NCBI GenBank assembly: GCA_001897445.1 | Contig: MKSX01000016.1 | Coordinates: forward strand, 46,030 to 110,029 | Direction of reading: 5' to 3' | DNA: 64,000 nt | From: Alphaproteobacteria bacterium 33-17 | GTDB lineage: Bacteria; Pseudomonadota; Alphaproteobacteria; Rickettsiales; 33-17 | Shown here: in pieces, positions 54,779-63,912 of the stretch | Layout of the letters: each line of letters opens with the position of its first letter | Numbering within the stretch: the stretch's first letter is position 1 | Notes under the pieces: model-generated | The model's input: only the letters and a program-made list of their open reading frames with translations | Databases searched by the model: none | Told to the model about the DNA's origin: nothing | Translations under genes and position numbers: made by a program

Positions 54779-54797
54779 TTCCCAATTTAATGGGGAA
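54779..54797 (+). promoter_or_regulatory. Short hairpin that hides the Shine-Dalgarno of the transporter
   Basis: TTCCC (54779-54783) can pair with GGGAA (54793-54797), covering GGGGA at 54792-54796, the ribosome-binding site 6 bases before ATG 54803. No terminator-type U-run exists in the leader, so translational control is more likely than transcription attenuation. Confidence 0.5.
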
Positions 54798-54802
54798 ATC
54801 AG

Positions 54803-55987
54803 ATGCTTTTAAAATTTAAAAAAAATTATTTACCAGCAATGCTTGGGGCTGCTATAGAGTACTACGACGTAGCACTTTATGGATTTATGGCACCCATTTT
54901 AGTAAAGGTGTTTTTTCCTTACATAACTAAAAGTAAAGCCTATTTTATTTATTTTTTCATAGAGTTTATAGCCGCACTTTTTCAGGTGTGCGGTGCCAAA
55001 ATATTTGGGTATGTTGGTGATAAGTATGGCAGAAAGCCAGCAATGTATTACTCGATGCTTGGAACATCTTTGGTTACTTTTATAGTAAGTATGCTTCCTA
55101 CATATAATGATATTGGAATAGTTGCAACTATAGCATTTGTCTTATCAAGGCTATTACAAAGCTTCTTCTTAGGTGGGGAGTATAATGGTGGTGCTATTTA
55201 TTGCCTGGAACATACGAAAAATAACAAGGGTTTTATTAGTGGGATTTATTGTTCCTTTACCGTACTTGGTATAGTTGTAGCAAGCTTTGTAGCATATTTA
55301 ATTAGTAAATTTGGAGCTGAATATTTTAGGTATGCTTATTATTTAAGTTTTATCTTAGCGATATTGACAGTATTTATGCGTAAAGATATAAAGGAAACCC
55401 CTGAATATAAAGCTAAGCCAAATAGTAATTCAAAACTAATTTTTATATATGATATCTGTTTAGCAAGTATGTATTTTGGTATTTTATATGGTTTGCCTTC
55501 GAAAATACTGAGCGTTATTTTACCTTTGCACAGTGGTATAAGTCAGTCACATATTATGCTAATTAATGCCTTATCTTTAATTATATACATGATTTGTTTA
55601 AGTATTTTCGGTTATATATCTGATAAGATTGGCTTTAAAAAACAAATGAGAATTGCAGTTATTTTTACTGTAATATTAATATATCCGCTTACTATGATGC
55701 TAAGCATTAAAAGTTTAATTATAGTATTGGTAGTTAAAACAATTTTTATGCTAATGGCTGCATTATATATCGCTCCTTTTCATGCATATGCACAAGATTT
55801 ATCACAAAGTATTTCAAGATATAAATCAATATCAGTTAGTTATACCACAGGAAAGTGTGCTTCAACTTTGTTACTGTCTGGAACTATATTATTATATGAA
55901 TTTTTCATCAGCATAATTGCACCAGTTAGTATTTTGTTTCTTCTTAGTATATTAATTTTAAACAGGTACAGATATGAAAAGTCTTGA
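54803..55987 (+). CDS. MFS (MHS/ProP-type) transporter under TPP riboswitch
   Basis: A 394-residue transporter with 12 predicted spans. Its opening LPAMLGAAIEYYDVALYGFM matches the metabolite:H+ symporter family (G-x-x-I-E-W-Y-D-F), and the loop 2-3 motif is GYVGDKYGRKPAM. Given the TPP riboswitch and overlap with thiE, it likely imports a thiamine precursor (HMP, HET or thiamine). It ends in GKCASTLLLSG and NRYRYEKS, with the stop inside the thiE start region (14-base overlap). Confidence 0.85.
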   Translation: MLLKFKKNYLPAMLGAAIEYYDVALYGFMAPILVKVFFPYITKSKAYFIYFFIEFIAALFQVCGAKIFGYVGDKYGRKPAMYYSMLGTSLVTFIVSMLPTYNDIGIVATIAFVLSRLLQSFFLGGEYNGGAIYCLEHTKNNKGFISGIYCSFTVLGIVVASFVAYLISKFGAEYFRYAYYLSFILAILTVFMRKDIKETPEYKAKPNSNSKLIFIYDICLASMYFGILYGLPSKILSVILPLHSGISQSHIMLINALSLIIYMICLSIFGYISDKIGFKKQMRIAVIFTVILIYPLTMMLSIKSLIIVLVVKTIFMLMAALYIAPFHAYAQDLSQSISRYKSISVSYTTGKCASTLLLSGTILLYEFFISIIAPVSILFLLSILILNRYRYEKS

Positions 55988-56639
55988 ATATGCTATGAAG
56001 CTTTGTTTAGTCACAAATATGAAGCAGGAAAGTTTTGAAGAATATAGTAAAATGGTAGTTAAGGCTGTAAAAGGTGGTGTGACTATGGTGCAGCTAAGAG
56101 ATAAACATTTAAGTAAAGAAGAATATAGACATAGAGCTAAGCTATTTAAAAAAGTTTTATTACCATTTAAAGTGGCTTTCATGCTTAATAACCATGTTGA
56201 TATTGCTAAAGAAATTGATGCAGATGGTGTCCATATTGGACAAAGAGATATGGATCCAGAGTCTGCTCGAAAAATTTTAGGTAAAGATAAAATTATAGGT
56301 CTTTCAATTGAAACAGAGTATGAACTTGAAATAGCTAATAAAATGTCATGGGTAGACTACGTTGCTGCAAGCGCAGTACTTCCAAGCAGAACTAAAACTG
56401 ATTGTAGAAGACTTTGGGGTATTGAAGGGTTAAGAGGTTTTGTAGAAAACTCCAGGCATCCTGTTATGGCTATAGGAGGAATTAAGCAATATAACATAGA
56501 TCAAATAATGCAAACAGGTATAAATGGTGTTGCAGTGATTGGTGCGATTACAGATGCTATAGATCCAAAGGAGGCATCGAGTCAATTAAGACAAGTGATT
56601 GACCAGTATAATTGTAAGATCAGGGCAGTAAGTTTATGA
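55974..56639 (+). CDS. thiE: Thiamine-phosphate synthase
   Basis: A 221-residue TIM-barrel enzyme joining HMP pyrophosphate and thiazole phosphate to thiamine phosphate. Motifs: GGVTMVQLRDKHLSKEEY, MLNNHVDIAKEIDADGVHIGQRDMD and TKTDCRRLWGIEGL, the phosphate-binding GIKQYN and the AVIGAITDA end. The start codon lies inside the transporter gene, AGGT 8 bases before it. No thiD, thiM or thiL is seen here, so the substrate supply must come from elsewhere or from import. Confidence 0.93.
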   Translation: MKSLEYAMKLCLVTNMKQESFEEYSKMVVKAVKGGVTMVQLRDKHLSKEEYRHRAKLFKKVLLPFKVAFMLNNHVDIAKEIDADGVHIGQRDMDPESARKILGKDKIIGLSIETEYELEIANKMSWVDYVAASAVLPSRTKTDCRRLWGIEGLRGFVENSRHPVMAIGGIKQYNIDQIMQTGINGVAVIGAITDAIDPKEASSQLRQVIDQYNCKIRAVSL

Positions 56640-56645
56640 GATTAT

Positions 56646-56715
56646 AAATGGGTGGGGTGGGGGGAGTTTTAGAAACAATCCAGTGAATTGTTTCTAAACT
56701 AACACCCATTTTTAA
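56646..56715 (+). terminator. Terminator complex after thiE with G-rich tract
   Basis: An outer stem AAATGGGTG/CACCCATTT (56646-56654 and 56703-56711) and an inner stem TTTAGAAACAAT/ATTGTTTCTAAA enclose a very G-rich tract (GGGTGGGGTGGGGGG). A U-run follows at 56709-56713. The tract is unusual in such AT-rich DNA and could form a two-tier G-quadruplex. Confidence 0.6.
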
Positions 56716-56776
56716 GCGAATAAACTCTAGGGAGTTTTTCGCATAACTTCAATTAAAATAATTGACGCAATAAATT

Positions 56777-57751
56777 CTAAAAATTCCGCTCTAAAGAAAA
56801 TTTAAAAATCTCTTCAAAAGCTTCTTTTGCATAAGAATCTGGGAAGCTTTCAAGCTTCTGTCTTGCTTTATTTATATATTCTTCAGCATAAGTTACTGAT
56901 TTTTCTAAAATATTATATTTCTCAATTAAGGTGTATACATATGCAAAGCTTTCTTTAGTAAAATCAAGATCTGCAAATATCTGATATAGCTTTGTTTTGG
57001 CTGGAGTCTCAAGCTTATCACGAAGTAAAATAAGTGGGAGAGTTACTTTTCCTTCTAAAAAATCATCGCCCTGATTTTTGCCTTTTTTAGGTGAGGGGGA
57101 GTAATCAATAACATCATCCATAATCTGGAATGCTATACCTAAATAAAGACCAATTTCACGCATTACTGAAACAAGCTTATTATCAATGTTATCAGCTGTA
57201 AGAGGTGAAATTTCACAAGATGCAGCAAATAGTTCTGCAGTTTTTGCCGATATAATTTTTATATATTTATCATAGCTTAAGTCAAAGTTACCAATCTCAT
57301 CAAGCTGCATTACTTCACCTTCGGAAATAATACTAGATGCAGTTGATAAAACTCTTAAAACATCAAGGCTTTTGTCTTCTACCATAAGCTGGAATGAGCG
57401 GCTGAACAAATAATCGCCAACTAAAATAACGGCTTTATTGCCCCAGACATTATTAGCTGTTGGTTTGTTACGGCGCATCATGCTTTCGTCAATTACGTCA
57501 TCATGCAGTAATGTTGCAGTATGAATAAACTCAACAGCAGCAGCAAGTTTTAAATGGCGATTATTAGTAATGTTGCAAAGTTCAGCCGATAAAATGGTAA
57601 GTAACGGTCTAAATCGTTTACCGCCTGATTTTACAATATATTCAGTAACAAGCGGTATAATATCGGTATGAAATGAGGAACGCTCGCATACAATGCGATC
57701 AACTTCCTCTAAAGAGCCATTAAAATGTGAATATATCTGCTCTAAATCCAT
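56777..57751 (-). CDS. ispB: Polyprenyl (octaprenyl-type) diphosphate synthase
   Basis: A 324-residue long-chain prenyl synthase, probably for ubiquinone side chains. The first Asp-rich motif is LLHDDVIDESMMRRNKP (DDxxD), preceded by GGKRFRP, and the second is FQIMDDVIDYS. Lys in KGKNQGDDFLEGKVTLP is typical. It overlaps the preceding DUF155 gene by 10 bases, so they are co-transcribed. Chain length cannot be told from sequence. Confidence 0.93.
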   Translation of the reverse strand: MDLEQIYSHFNGSLEEVDRIVCERSSFHTDIIPLVTEYIVKSGGKRFRPLLTILSAELCNITNNRHLKLAAAVEFIHTATLLHDDVIDESMMRRNKPTANNVWGNKAVILVGDYLFSRSFQLMVEDKSLDVLRVLSTASSIISEGEVMQLDEIGNFDLSYDKYIKIISAKTAELFAASCEISPLTADNIDNKLVSVMREIGLYLGIAFQIMDDVIDYSPSPKKGKNQGDDFLEGKVTLPLILLRDKLETPAKTKLYQIFADLDFTKESFAYVYTLIEKYNILEKSVTYAEEYINKARQKLESFPDSYAKEAFEEIFKFSLERNF

Positions 57752-58548
57752 TTAAGTAAGTCACGTAATATTGACATTATAACTTCAATTACGATAAGCA
57801 GGATAATTACCATCTCGAGCCTTGAAGAATGTAAGTGATTGAGTTCGTTAGATAAAATATCATACACTTCATGAATCGAATCAAGGCGTCTGTTTAAAAT
57901 ATCAAGACGTGTGTTGATATCAAGGTAACTTGATGCCATTTGGTAATATGACTCATATTTAGGTCTGCGCCAGAAGAATTCTGGTAAGTCTAAAATATCG
58001 TTGTCTAAATTAATAGAGTTTCTTTCACCAAAAAGCGCCCCAATTTGTTTAGCTAAGGCTTTTCTTGATAGCGATACTTTACCCTTTTGAGCAAGTTCAT
58101 GTGAAAGTGGTCTAGTTTTTTCAATAGACTTACTTACTCTAAACTCAAAATATTCAAGCTTTGCTGATTGTGATAATGCATGCGAGAATGATAGTTTAAT
58201 AAGCTCATCATTTTCTTCTAAAATCCATAAATCATCTTCTTCGATTATGCTTGTTTTTTGTTCGGTATCTATTTTAAAGTTAGTGACTTCCTCGAATACG
58301 GCATCATATTTGCCTTTAATATATTTACTCATATCGTCCATAATTTCAAGGACATCTTCGGTAGATCCCCAGGTCACTATACATCCATATGAGAATAAAA
58401 ATACATCCTGATGTATTTCACTTGTGCGGTCTATTGTAAAATGAATAACGTCATCATAAAACTTAGGTTCATAACCTTTAAATCTAAGTTCTTTTGCGAT
58501 ATTATCTACGTCAAATTCTTCAGCTATTGCGTATGCTGTACATTTCAT
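57742..58548 (-). CDS. RMD1/YagE-type (DUF155) protein
   Basis: A 268-residue protein. DVFLFSYGCIVTWGSTEDV is the diagnostic DUF155 stretch, followed by SFSHALSQSAKLEYFEFRV and TRPLSHELAQKGKVSLSRKA. LDLPEFFWRRPKYESYYQM and the C-terminal membrane helix MVIILLIVIEVIMSIL complete it. Mitochondrial homologues (RMD1/RMND1) support mitochondrial translation or dynamics; the bacterial role is not known. It lies between gltX and ispB. Confidence 0.9.
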   Translation of the reverse strand: MKCTAYAIAEEFDVDNIAKELRFKGYEPKFYDDVIHFTIDRTSEIHQDVFLFSYGCIVTWGSTEDVLEIMDDMSKYIKGKYDAVFEEVTNFKIDTEQKTSIIEEDDLWILEENDELIKLSFSHALSQSAKLEYFEFRVSKSIEKTRPLSHELAQKGKVSLSRKALAKQIGALFGERNSINLDNDILDLPEFFWRRPKYESYYQMASSYLDINTRLDILNRRLDSIHEVYDILSNELNHLHSSRLEMVIILLIVIEVIMSILRDLLKWI

Positions 58549-58566
58549 ATAATTAACTATTAAAGT

Positions 58567-59952
58567 TTATCCAATTTGCTCTAAAAAGCTTTTAATTCTT
58601 GCCTGAGACATTTCTTTTCCAACAATCTCAAGAACTTCAAACATACTTGGTGAGGAAGTAGAGTTTGTAACTGCATATCTTACCACTTCGCCAAATTGTC
58701 CTAATTTTAGTTGTTTAGAATTTAAGAAATCCTCAACAACAGATTTTATACTATCCTGCTGCCAATTTTCAACATTTTCAAGTATTTGCATAATATTTTT
58801 TAGCAAATCTTTTTTCTCATCAGTCATTTTAGACTTTATTTCATCTGAGTAATCTAATGTTTCTAAGTAATAAAACTTTGCCTGATCCTGAAGCTCATTA
58901 ATGGTTTTGGCTCTAATTTTGAGGGAGTCTAAGCCTTTTATAAGCTTATCTTTAACTGAGTCTGAAAATTTACCAGCCAGATTTTCAATTAAGCTAATTA
59001 ACCTTTCGTTTGAAGATTCTTTTATATAATGGGCATTTAAATTAAGCAGTTTTGCCATATCAAACTTAGCAGCACCTTTATTAACATGCTCTAAATTAAA
59101 CCATTCGATAGCTTTTTCGATTGGAATAATTTCTTCATTTCCATGACTCCAGCCAAGGCGAAGTAAGTAATTTAATAAGCTTTCGGGAAGTATTCCCATT
59201 TCTCGGTATTCAAGCACAGATAATGCTCCATGCCTTTTAGAAAGTTTTGCTCCATCACTTCCATGAATAAGTGGAATATGAGCAAATTCTGGTCTTTTCC
59301 ATTCCATTGCGTCATAAATCATTATCTGCCTGAAAGTGTTATTTAAGTGGTCATCACCCCTTATAACATGGCTTACGTTCATATCATGGTCATCTACAAC
59401 CACTGCCAGCATATATGTTGGTGTACCATCAGAACGCAAAATTACCATATCATCTAAAATGGCATTTTGAACTACAACTTTACCTTGAACAAGATCATTA
59501 ACCTCGGTTGCACCATCGCGTGGTGCTTTAATACGTACTACTGGTTTTTGACCTTCTGGTGGGGTTCCGCCATCTCTCCAAGGGCTTCTAAATAAAAATG
59601 ACTCACCTTTACTTTGCGCTTCTTCTCTAAGCTTATTAATTTCTTCTTGCGGAGTGTAGCAATAATACGCTTTACCTTTTTTAACAAGCTCATGCGCAAC
59701 TTCTGCATGCCTATTTGACCTTGCAAGTTGATAGACTATCTCGTCATCGTTTTTAAGCCCTAACCATTCTAGGCTATCAAGTATTATTTGTTTAGCGGCG
59801 TCGGTTGATCTTGCTACGTCAGTATCTTCAACTCTTAGTAAATATTTGCCGTTGTGGCGGCGTGCAAAAAGATAGTTAAACAGTGCAGTTCTGGCGCTGC
59901 CAATATGTAAAGCACCCGTTGGAGACGGCGCAAAACGTGTTGTAATTGTCAT
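58567..59952 (-). CDS. gltX: Glutamyl-tRNA synthetase
   Basis: A 461-residue class I synthetase charging tRNA-Glu (possibly also tRNA-Gln). The HIGH motif is APSPTGALHIGSARTALFN, and KMSKS is KLSKRHGALSV. VIRGDDHLNNTFRQ is the family-specific loop. Full length for bacterial enzymes. Many alphaproteobacteria have two gltX copies; only one is seen here. Stop-start spacing of 18 bases to the DUF155 gene. Confidence 0.97.
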   Translation of the reverse strand: MTITTRFAPSPTGALHIGSARTALFNYLFARRHNGKYLLRVEDTDVARSTDAAKQIILDSLEWLGLKNDDEIVYQLARSNRHAEVAHELVKKGKAYYCYTPQEEINKLREEAQSKGESFLFRSPWRDGGTPPEGQKPVVRIKAPRDGATEVNDLVQGKVVVQNAILDDMVILRSDGTPTYMLAVVVDDHDMNVSHVIRGDDHLNNTFRQIMIYDAMEWKRPEFAHIPLIHGSDGAKLSKRHGALSVLEYREMGILPESLLNYLLRLGWSHGNEEIIPIEKAIEWFNLEHVNKGAAKFDMAKLLNLNAHYIKESSNERLISLIENLAGKFSDSVKDKLIKGLDSLKIRAKTINELQDQAKFYYLETLDYSDEIKSKMTDEKKDLLKNIMQILENVENWQQDSIKSVVEDFLNSKQLKLGQFGEVVRYAVTNSTSSPSMFEVLEIVGKEMSQARIKSFLEQIG

Positions 59953-59960
59953 AATAAGTC

Positions 59961-61691
59961 CTAAAACTCTAGTTGGCTTTTAAGCCATGCAGATATGTTA
60001 TTGTCTTTGATTTGTGGCAATATAATGCTAGAAATCATTTTATAGTAATGTTTTAGCCAATTTATCTGGGATGTGTCAAGTTTTTCAAATAAAATAAGGT
60101 CTTTTTCATATGGTACTAAAGTTAGGCTTTCAAATCCATATTGATGAGTTGCAACTTCCTTGCAAAACATAAGGTTCTCAATTCTAATGCCAAACTCACC
60201 CTCTATATAAATACCAGGCTCATTTGACATAATCATATTTTTCATAATTTTCTGAGGGTTATGGCGTTTAGATATATGAAAAGGTCCTTCATGAACGTTA
60301 AGCAAGTTTCCAACGCCATGACCTGTTCCATGCTCATAATCATATCCAATATCCTGAATTGGCTTTCTGGCAATGGCATCTAACTCTGAGCCAATTGTAT
60401 TTTCATTAAAATCATGATCTAGCAAGTTAATATGACCCTGAAGTACAGCGGTATAGCACTCTTTCCATTTATCTTTAGGGTTATTTCCTATTAATATAGT
60501 TCTGGTAATATCTGTTGTGCCAGACTCATAATGACCACCAGAGTCAACTAAAAGTAATTCAGTTCCTACAAGAGGTTTTGCTGATTTTTCAGTAGCACGG
60601 TAATGTATGATAGCGCCATTAGATGCAAAACCGCATATACTTGGAAAACTTTCACAAATAAATTCCTTATATTTCTTGCGCTCTTCAAGCAAAATCTGGG
60701 CAATATCCATTTCATTTAGGGTAGTAGTTGCATGTTTAATACGGTAAATGGCATTAATTACAGCAATAGCATCCATAATGTGGGCTTTTTTTGCGCCTTC
60801 TATTTCATTGTCTTTTTTAACAGCGCGCATAAGTAAAAGACCATCATCAAAGCTTACGCTTTCAATGGAATTTTTATCAAATTTATTTCTAAACCAATCC
60901 TGAGTTTTAGGGATGTTGTAGGCAATTTTTTGACCATTTAAACCCGATATATATTCTTCTAAATTATTGATATCATGGAATTTTATTTGAAGCTCAATAA
61001 CTTCTTTAAGATAATCAAACCTTGAAGGCTTATAAGTAAATAAGTCAATGTCGCCTGATTTTGAAATAAAAATGTAGCTAAGTATAACTGGGTTACATGG
61101 AATATCTGTACCGCGAATATTAAGTAAATAACATATTGATTCTGGGTCGGCTACTAAAAGCTTATCTGCAATTGTCGCGAATTTGCCTAGAATTTCAGTA
61201 AGTTTAATTTGAGGAAAATCAGCTATATAATCCAAATTCTGCATAAATGGCATAGAATTTGGCATTTTAGGTCTATTTTCCCATATTTCATCAATAGGGT
61301 TTTTAATAGGTAAGAGCTTACAATTATCTGACTTAATGTTATCAATAAATGCTGAAGAATGCAGTCTTGGATCGTAAGCGAGTAACTTGATCCCTTCTTC
61401 ATCAATGTAATTTTTTACTGATTTTTCAGAGAGATTTATTATTTTTACATTTTGGGGTAGTTCATTTCTAGCCTGAATTAAATAGCGCCCATCGGTAAAT
61501 AATACGTGCTTGCCATTGCTACTTGCAAGCAATATTCCGTTGGATCCGGAAAATCCACAAATATATTCTAATCGCTTAAGGTAAGGGGGGCTGTATTCAC
61601 TTAAAAATTCATCGGTTGAAGGTATTAAAAATGATTCTATGCTATTGTTTTCTAAAACTTTTTGAAGAATGTTAAGCTTAGAATCTATCAT
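59961..61691 (-). CDS. pepP: Xaa-Pro aminopeptidase (M24B family)
   Basis: A 576-residue metallopeptidase. Two N-terminal creatinase-like domains (FTDGRYLIQARNEL) precede the pita-bread fold. Metal ligands lie in LLLVDSGGHYESGTTDITRT, GHGVGNLLNVHEGP and MSNEPGIYIEGEFGIRIEN. The extended length suits the eukaryote-like three-domain XPNPEP1 type. It cleaves an N-terminal residue ahead of Pro. It is 8 bases upstream of gltX and 7 bases from the small gene before it. Confidence 0.95.
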   Translation of the reverse strand: MIDSKLNILQKVLENNSIESFLIPSTDEFLSEYSPPYLKRLEYICGFSGSNGILLASSNGKHVLFTDGRYLIQARNELPQNVKIINLSEKSVKNYIDEEGIKLLAYDPRLHSSAFIDNIKSDNCKLLPIKNPIDEIWENRPKMPNSMPFMQNLDYIADFPQIKLTEILGKFATIADKLLVADPESICYLLNIRGTDIPCNPVILSYIFISKSGDIDLFTYKPSRFDYLKEVIELQIKFHDINNLEEYISGLNGQKIAYNIPKTQDWFRNKFDKNSIESVSFDDGLLLMRAVKKDNEIEGAKKAHIMDAIAVINAIYRIKHATTTLNEMDIAQILLEERKKYKEFICESFPSICGFASNGAIIHYRATEKSAKPLVGTELLLVDSGGHYESGTTDITRTILIGNNPKDKWKECYTAVLQGHINLLDHDFNENTIGSELDAIARKPIQDIGYDYEHGTGHGVGNLLNVHEGPFHISKRHNPQKIMKNMIMSNEPGIYIEGEFGIRIENLMFCKEVATHQYGFESLTLVPYEKDLILFEKLDTSQINWLKHYYKMISSIILPQIKDNNISAWLKSQLEF

Positions 61692-61698
61692 AGTATTT

Positions 61699-62052
61699 CT
61701 ATTTGCCTTGACCTATATTGTGAGTACCAGCGCCCTGAAGACCCTTACCGATATTTGTAGAATCTATTGAGGTAGGTGTCATTTGAGGACTTAAGATGGC
61801 TAAAGATGCAGCCTGAATACCAGCAAATCCTGCTATTCCCTGCATACTCATGAATGCGCCAATCATTGCACCTAAAGCACCTTTTTTTTGACCGACAGCA
61901 TCTAGATATTTTTCAAGATTTGAAGTAATATTTGAGTCTGCACCCATTTCGAAAAGCACAGCCTGAGCTGATCCGCTTCCTGCACCTATAATGCTTGGTG
62001 ATTGAGAAAGCTGACTTTGAAGTGACGCCTGAAATGAATCATGACCTGCCAT
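61699..62052 (-). CDS. Gly/Ala-rich hypothetical protein, 117 residues
   Basis: I do not recognise it. It opens MAGHDSFQASLQSQLSQSPS, then a Gly/Ser stretch, then a hydrophobic Gly/Ala segment with glycine-zipper spacing (GALGAMIGAFMSMQGIAGFA). The end is polar with GKGLQGAGTHNIGQGK. The hydrophobic segment could insert in a membrane or pack as an amyloid-like or pore-like helix. It is first in the run that continues with pepP, 7 bases away, and begins near a divergent rpe promoter. Confidence 0.6.
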   Translation of the reverse strand: MAGHDSFQASLQSQLSQSPSIIGAGSGSAQAVLFEMGADSNITSNLEKYLDAVGQKKGALGAMIGAFMSMQGIAGFAGIQAASLAILSPQMTPTSIDSTNIGKGLQGAGTHNIGQGK

Positions 62053-62131
62053 ATTAGTTACCCGTTTATACTTGTGTTTTTCATAATATTATAATAGCAT
62101 GGCGTAATATAAAATTAAAGGTTTTTAAATA

Positions 62132-62782
62132 ATGAATAAAATCAAAATTTCTCCTTCTCTTTTATCGTGTGATTTTGCAAGCCTTGGCGAAGAAGTAAGG
62201 GCTATTTCCGAAGCTGGTGCAGACTACATTCACTTTGACGTTATGGACGGTCATTTTGTACCAAATATTACCATTGGAGCTGAAGTTGTTAAGGCTGCCA
62301 GAAAGCATAGTAAGCTTCCATTTGATGTGCATCTTATGATCTCAAATCCTGATCATTATATTGAGGAATTTGCACGTGCAGGCTCTGACATTATCACAGT
62401 CCATGAAGAGGCAGTAATACACTTAGACCGTACACTTGCTCACATAAAATCTCTTGGTAAAAAAGCAGGTGTATCTTTAGTACCATCAACACCAGAATCA
62501 ACATTAGAATATGTTATGGATAAAGTTGATTTAATTTTAGTCATGACAGTTAACCCTGGTTTTGGCGGGCAAAAATTCATTGATACCATGCTACCGAAAA
62601 TTCGTAATATTCGGGCAATGATAGAAAAAACAGGAAGGCAAATTGACCTTCAGGTAGATGGCGGTATTAACAAAGATACGGCAAAACTTGTTATAGAGGC
62701 AGGGGCTGATGTATTAGTTGCAGGGTCTTACATTTTCGGAAATAAAAATTATAAAGATAATATCGAAAGCTTAAGAGCGTAA
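62132..62782 (+). CDS. rpe: Ribulose-phosphate 3-epimerase
   Basis: A 216-residue TIM-barrel metalloenzyme interconverting ribulose-5-phosphate and xylulose-5-phosphate. SPSLLSCDFASLGEEV, HFDVMDGHFVPNITIG, DVHLMISNPDHYIEEFARAG, MTVNPGFGGQKFI and LQVDGGINKDT contain the metal His/Asp and phosphate loops. A short spacer leads to the MscS gene. Confidence 0.97.
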   Translation: MNKIKISPSLLSCDFASLGEEVRAISEAGADYIHFDVMDGHFVPNITIGAEVVKAARKHSKLPFDVHLMISNPDHYIEEFARAGSDIITVHEEAVIHLDRTLAHIKSLGKKAGVSLVPSTPESTLEYVMDKVDLILVMTVNPGFGGQKFIDTMLPKIRNIRAMIEKTGRQIDLQVDGGINKDTAKLVIEAGADVLVAGSYIFGNKNYKDNIESLRA

Positions 62783-62854
62783 GGTTTTGCTAGTATACTG
62801 CTCTAAGATTTGCTAAACTTTCAAATAGTTAATATTTGGAATATGAGGTCAAGC

Positions 62855-63796
62855 ATGCGCAAATCGCTTACAGATCATACAGAATCGCTTCATGATATTG
62901 TTATGTCCATACCGGACGATATGTCGATTTATAAATGGTTTTTATATTTTTTAAGAATCTTAGATAAAATCTGGCACTATCCTATTGTTGCTGGGGAAAA
63001 TCAAACAATCGCTTTGTCTAATCTTGTAATAGCATCTTTACTTTTATACTTTGGTGTGAAAGTTGCTAAATCTTTAAGTAGACAAATATACTTACGTTTT
63101 ATTTCAAGGCTTGATATCGAAAGAAGTGCGGCGCAAGCATTTGAAAAGGCGACCTATTATGGACTTATAGTTATTATAAGTTTTATAGTTCTTGATATTG
63201 CTAATATTCCATTAACAGCCTTTACATTTGTGGGTGGTGCGCTTGCCATTGGTCTTGGTTTTGGAACACAGCAAATTCTCAACAATTTTGTTAGTGGCAT
63301 TATTATAATGATGGAACAACCAATAAGAATAGGTGATATTATTGAAGTAAGTGGTAGTGGTACTAATTTAAGCGGGATTGTCACAAATATTGCAGCAAGA
63401 TGTACGCATATTGTCACTGGTGACAATATTGATGTAATAATACCAAATAGTACGCTACTTCAAAATACCATCATTAATTATACATTATCGGGTGAGGGTA
63501 CAATAAGGCACGCAATAGAGTTTAAAGTATCTCAAGAAAACGATATTAACAAAGTTTCAGAGATTCTTGAAAGTGTTATATATTCACAAAACAATATTCT
63601 TGAATTCCCAGAGCCACAAATTTTGCTTATAAACGTTGAAGAAAGGCTTCTAACATATAAAATAACATTTTGGATAGATTTGCGCGCAGATATTTCAAGA
63701 GCAATAATAGTCAGTAATATTTATAATGAACTATTCAGAGAAATGAAGGCTAATAATATTGAGCTTAATGCGCCCCTATACATGTACGGCGAATAA
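62855..63796 (+). CDS. MscS-family mechanosensitive channel
   Basis: About 313 residues. A membrane helix (ALSNLVIASLLLYFGVKVA) and a second (ATYYGLIVIISFIVLDIANI) precede the MscS pore helix (FVGGALAIGLGFGTQQILNN, with the Gly/Ala pattern AGLAIGLALQ/GFG) and the beta domain FVSGIIIMMEQPIRIGDIIE. GAGG at 62846-62849 favours ATG 62855 over ATG 62843. It acts as an osmotic safety valve in the inner membrane. Confidence 0.9.
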   Translation: MRKSLTDHTESLHDIVMSIPDDMSIYKWFLYFLRILDKIWHYPIVAGENQTIALSNLVIASLLLYFGVKVAKSLSRQIYLRFISRLDIERSAAQAFEKATYYGLIVIISFIVLDIANIPLTAFTFVGGALAIGLGFGTQQILNNFVSGIIIMMEQPIRIGDIIEVSGSGTNLSGIVTNIAARCTHIVTGDNIDVIIPNSTLLQNTIINYTLSGEGTIRHAIEFKVSQENDINKVSEILESVIYSQNNILEFPEPQILLINVEERLLTYKITFWIDLRADISRAIIVSNIYNELFREMKANNIELNAPLYMYGE

Positions 63797-63900
63797 TATC
63801 TTTTTTTAAATAAAGCATTACTGCGTCACTTATCGCTCACCTAGGTTTGACTAGGCTTCGCTCTTCGTTTCTTATACTGCTTAATTTAAAAAAAGATATT
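63794..63900. repeat. Large imperfect inverted repeat enclosing a CCTAGG-type repeat
   Basis: AATATCTTTTTTTAAAT near 63796-63812 is complementary to ATTTAAAAAAAGATATT at 63884-63900. The enclosed sequence contains CCTAGGTTTGACTAGGC and TCGTTTCTTATACTGC, related to the tandem repeats at 31588-31776. The structure directly follows the mscS-type gene stop and could also act as its terminator. Confidence 0.7.
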
Positions 63901-63912
63901 CTATTACTTTAA

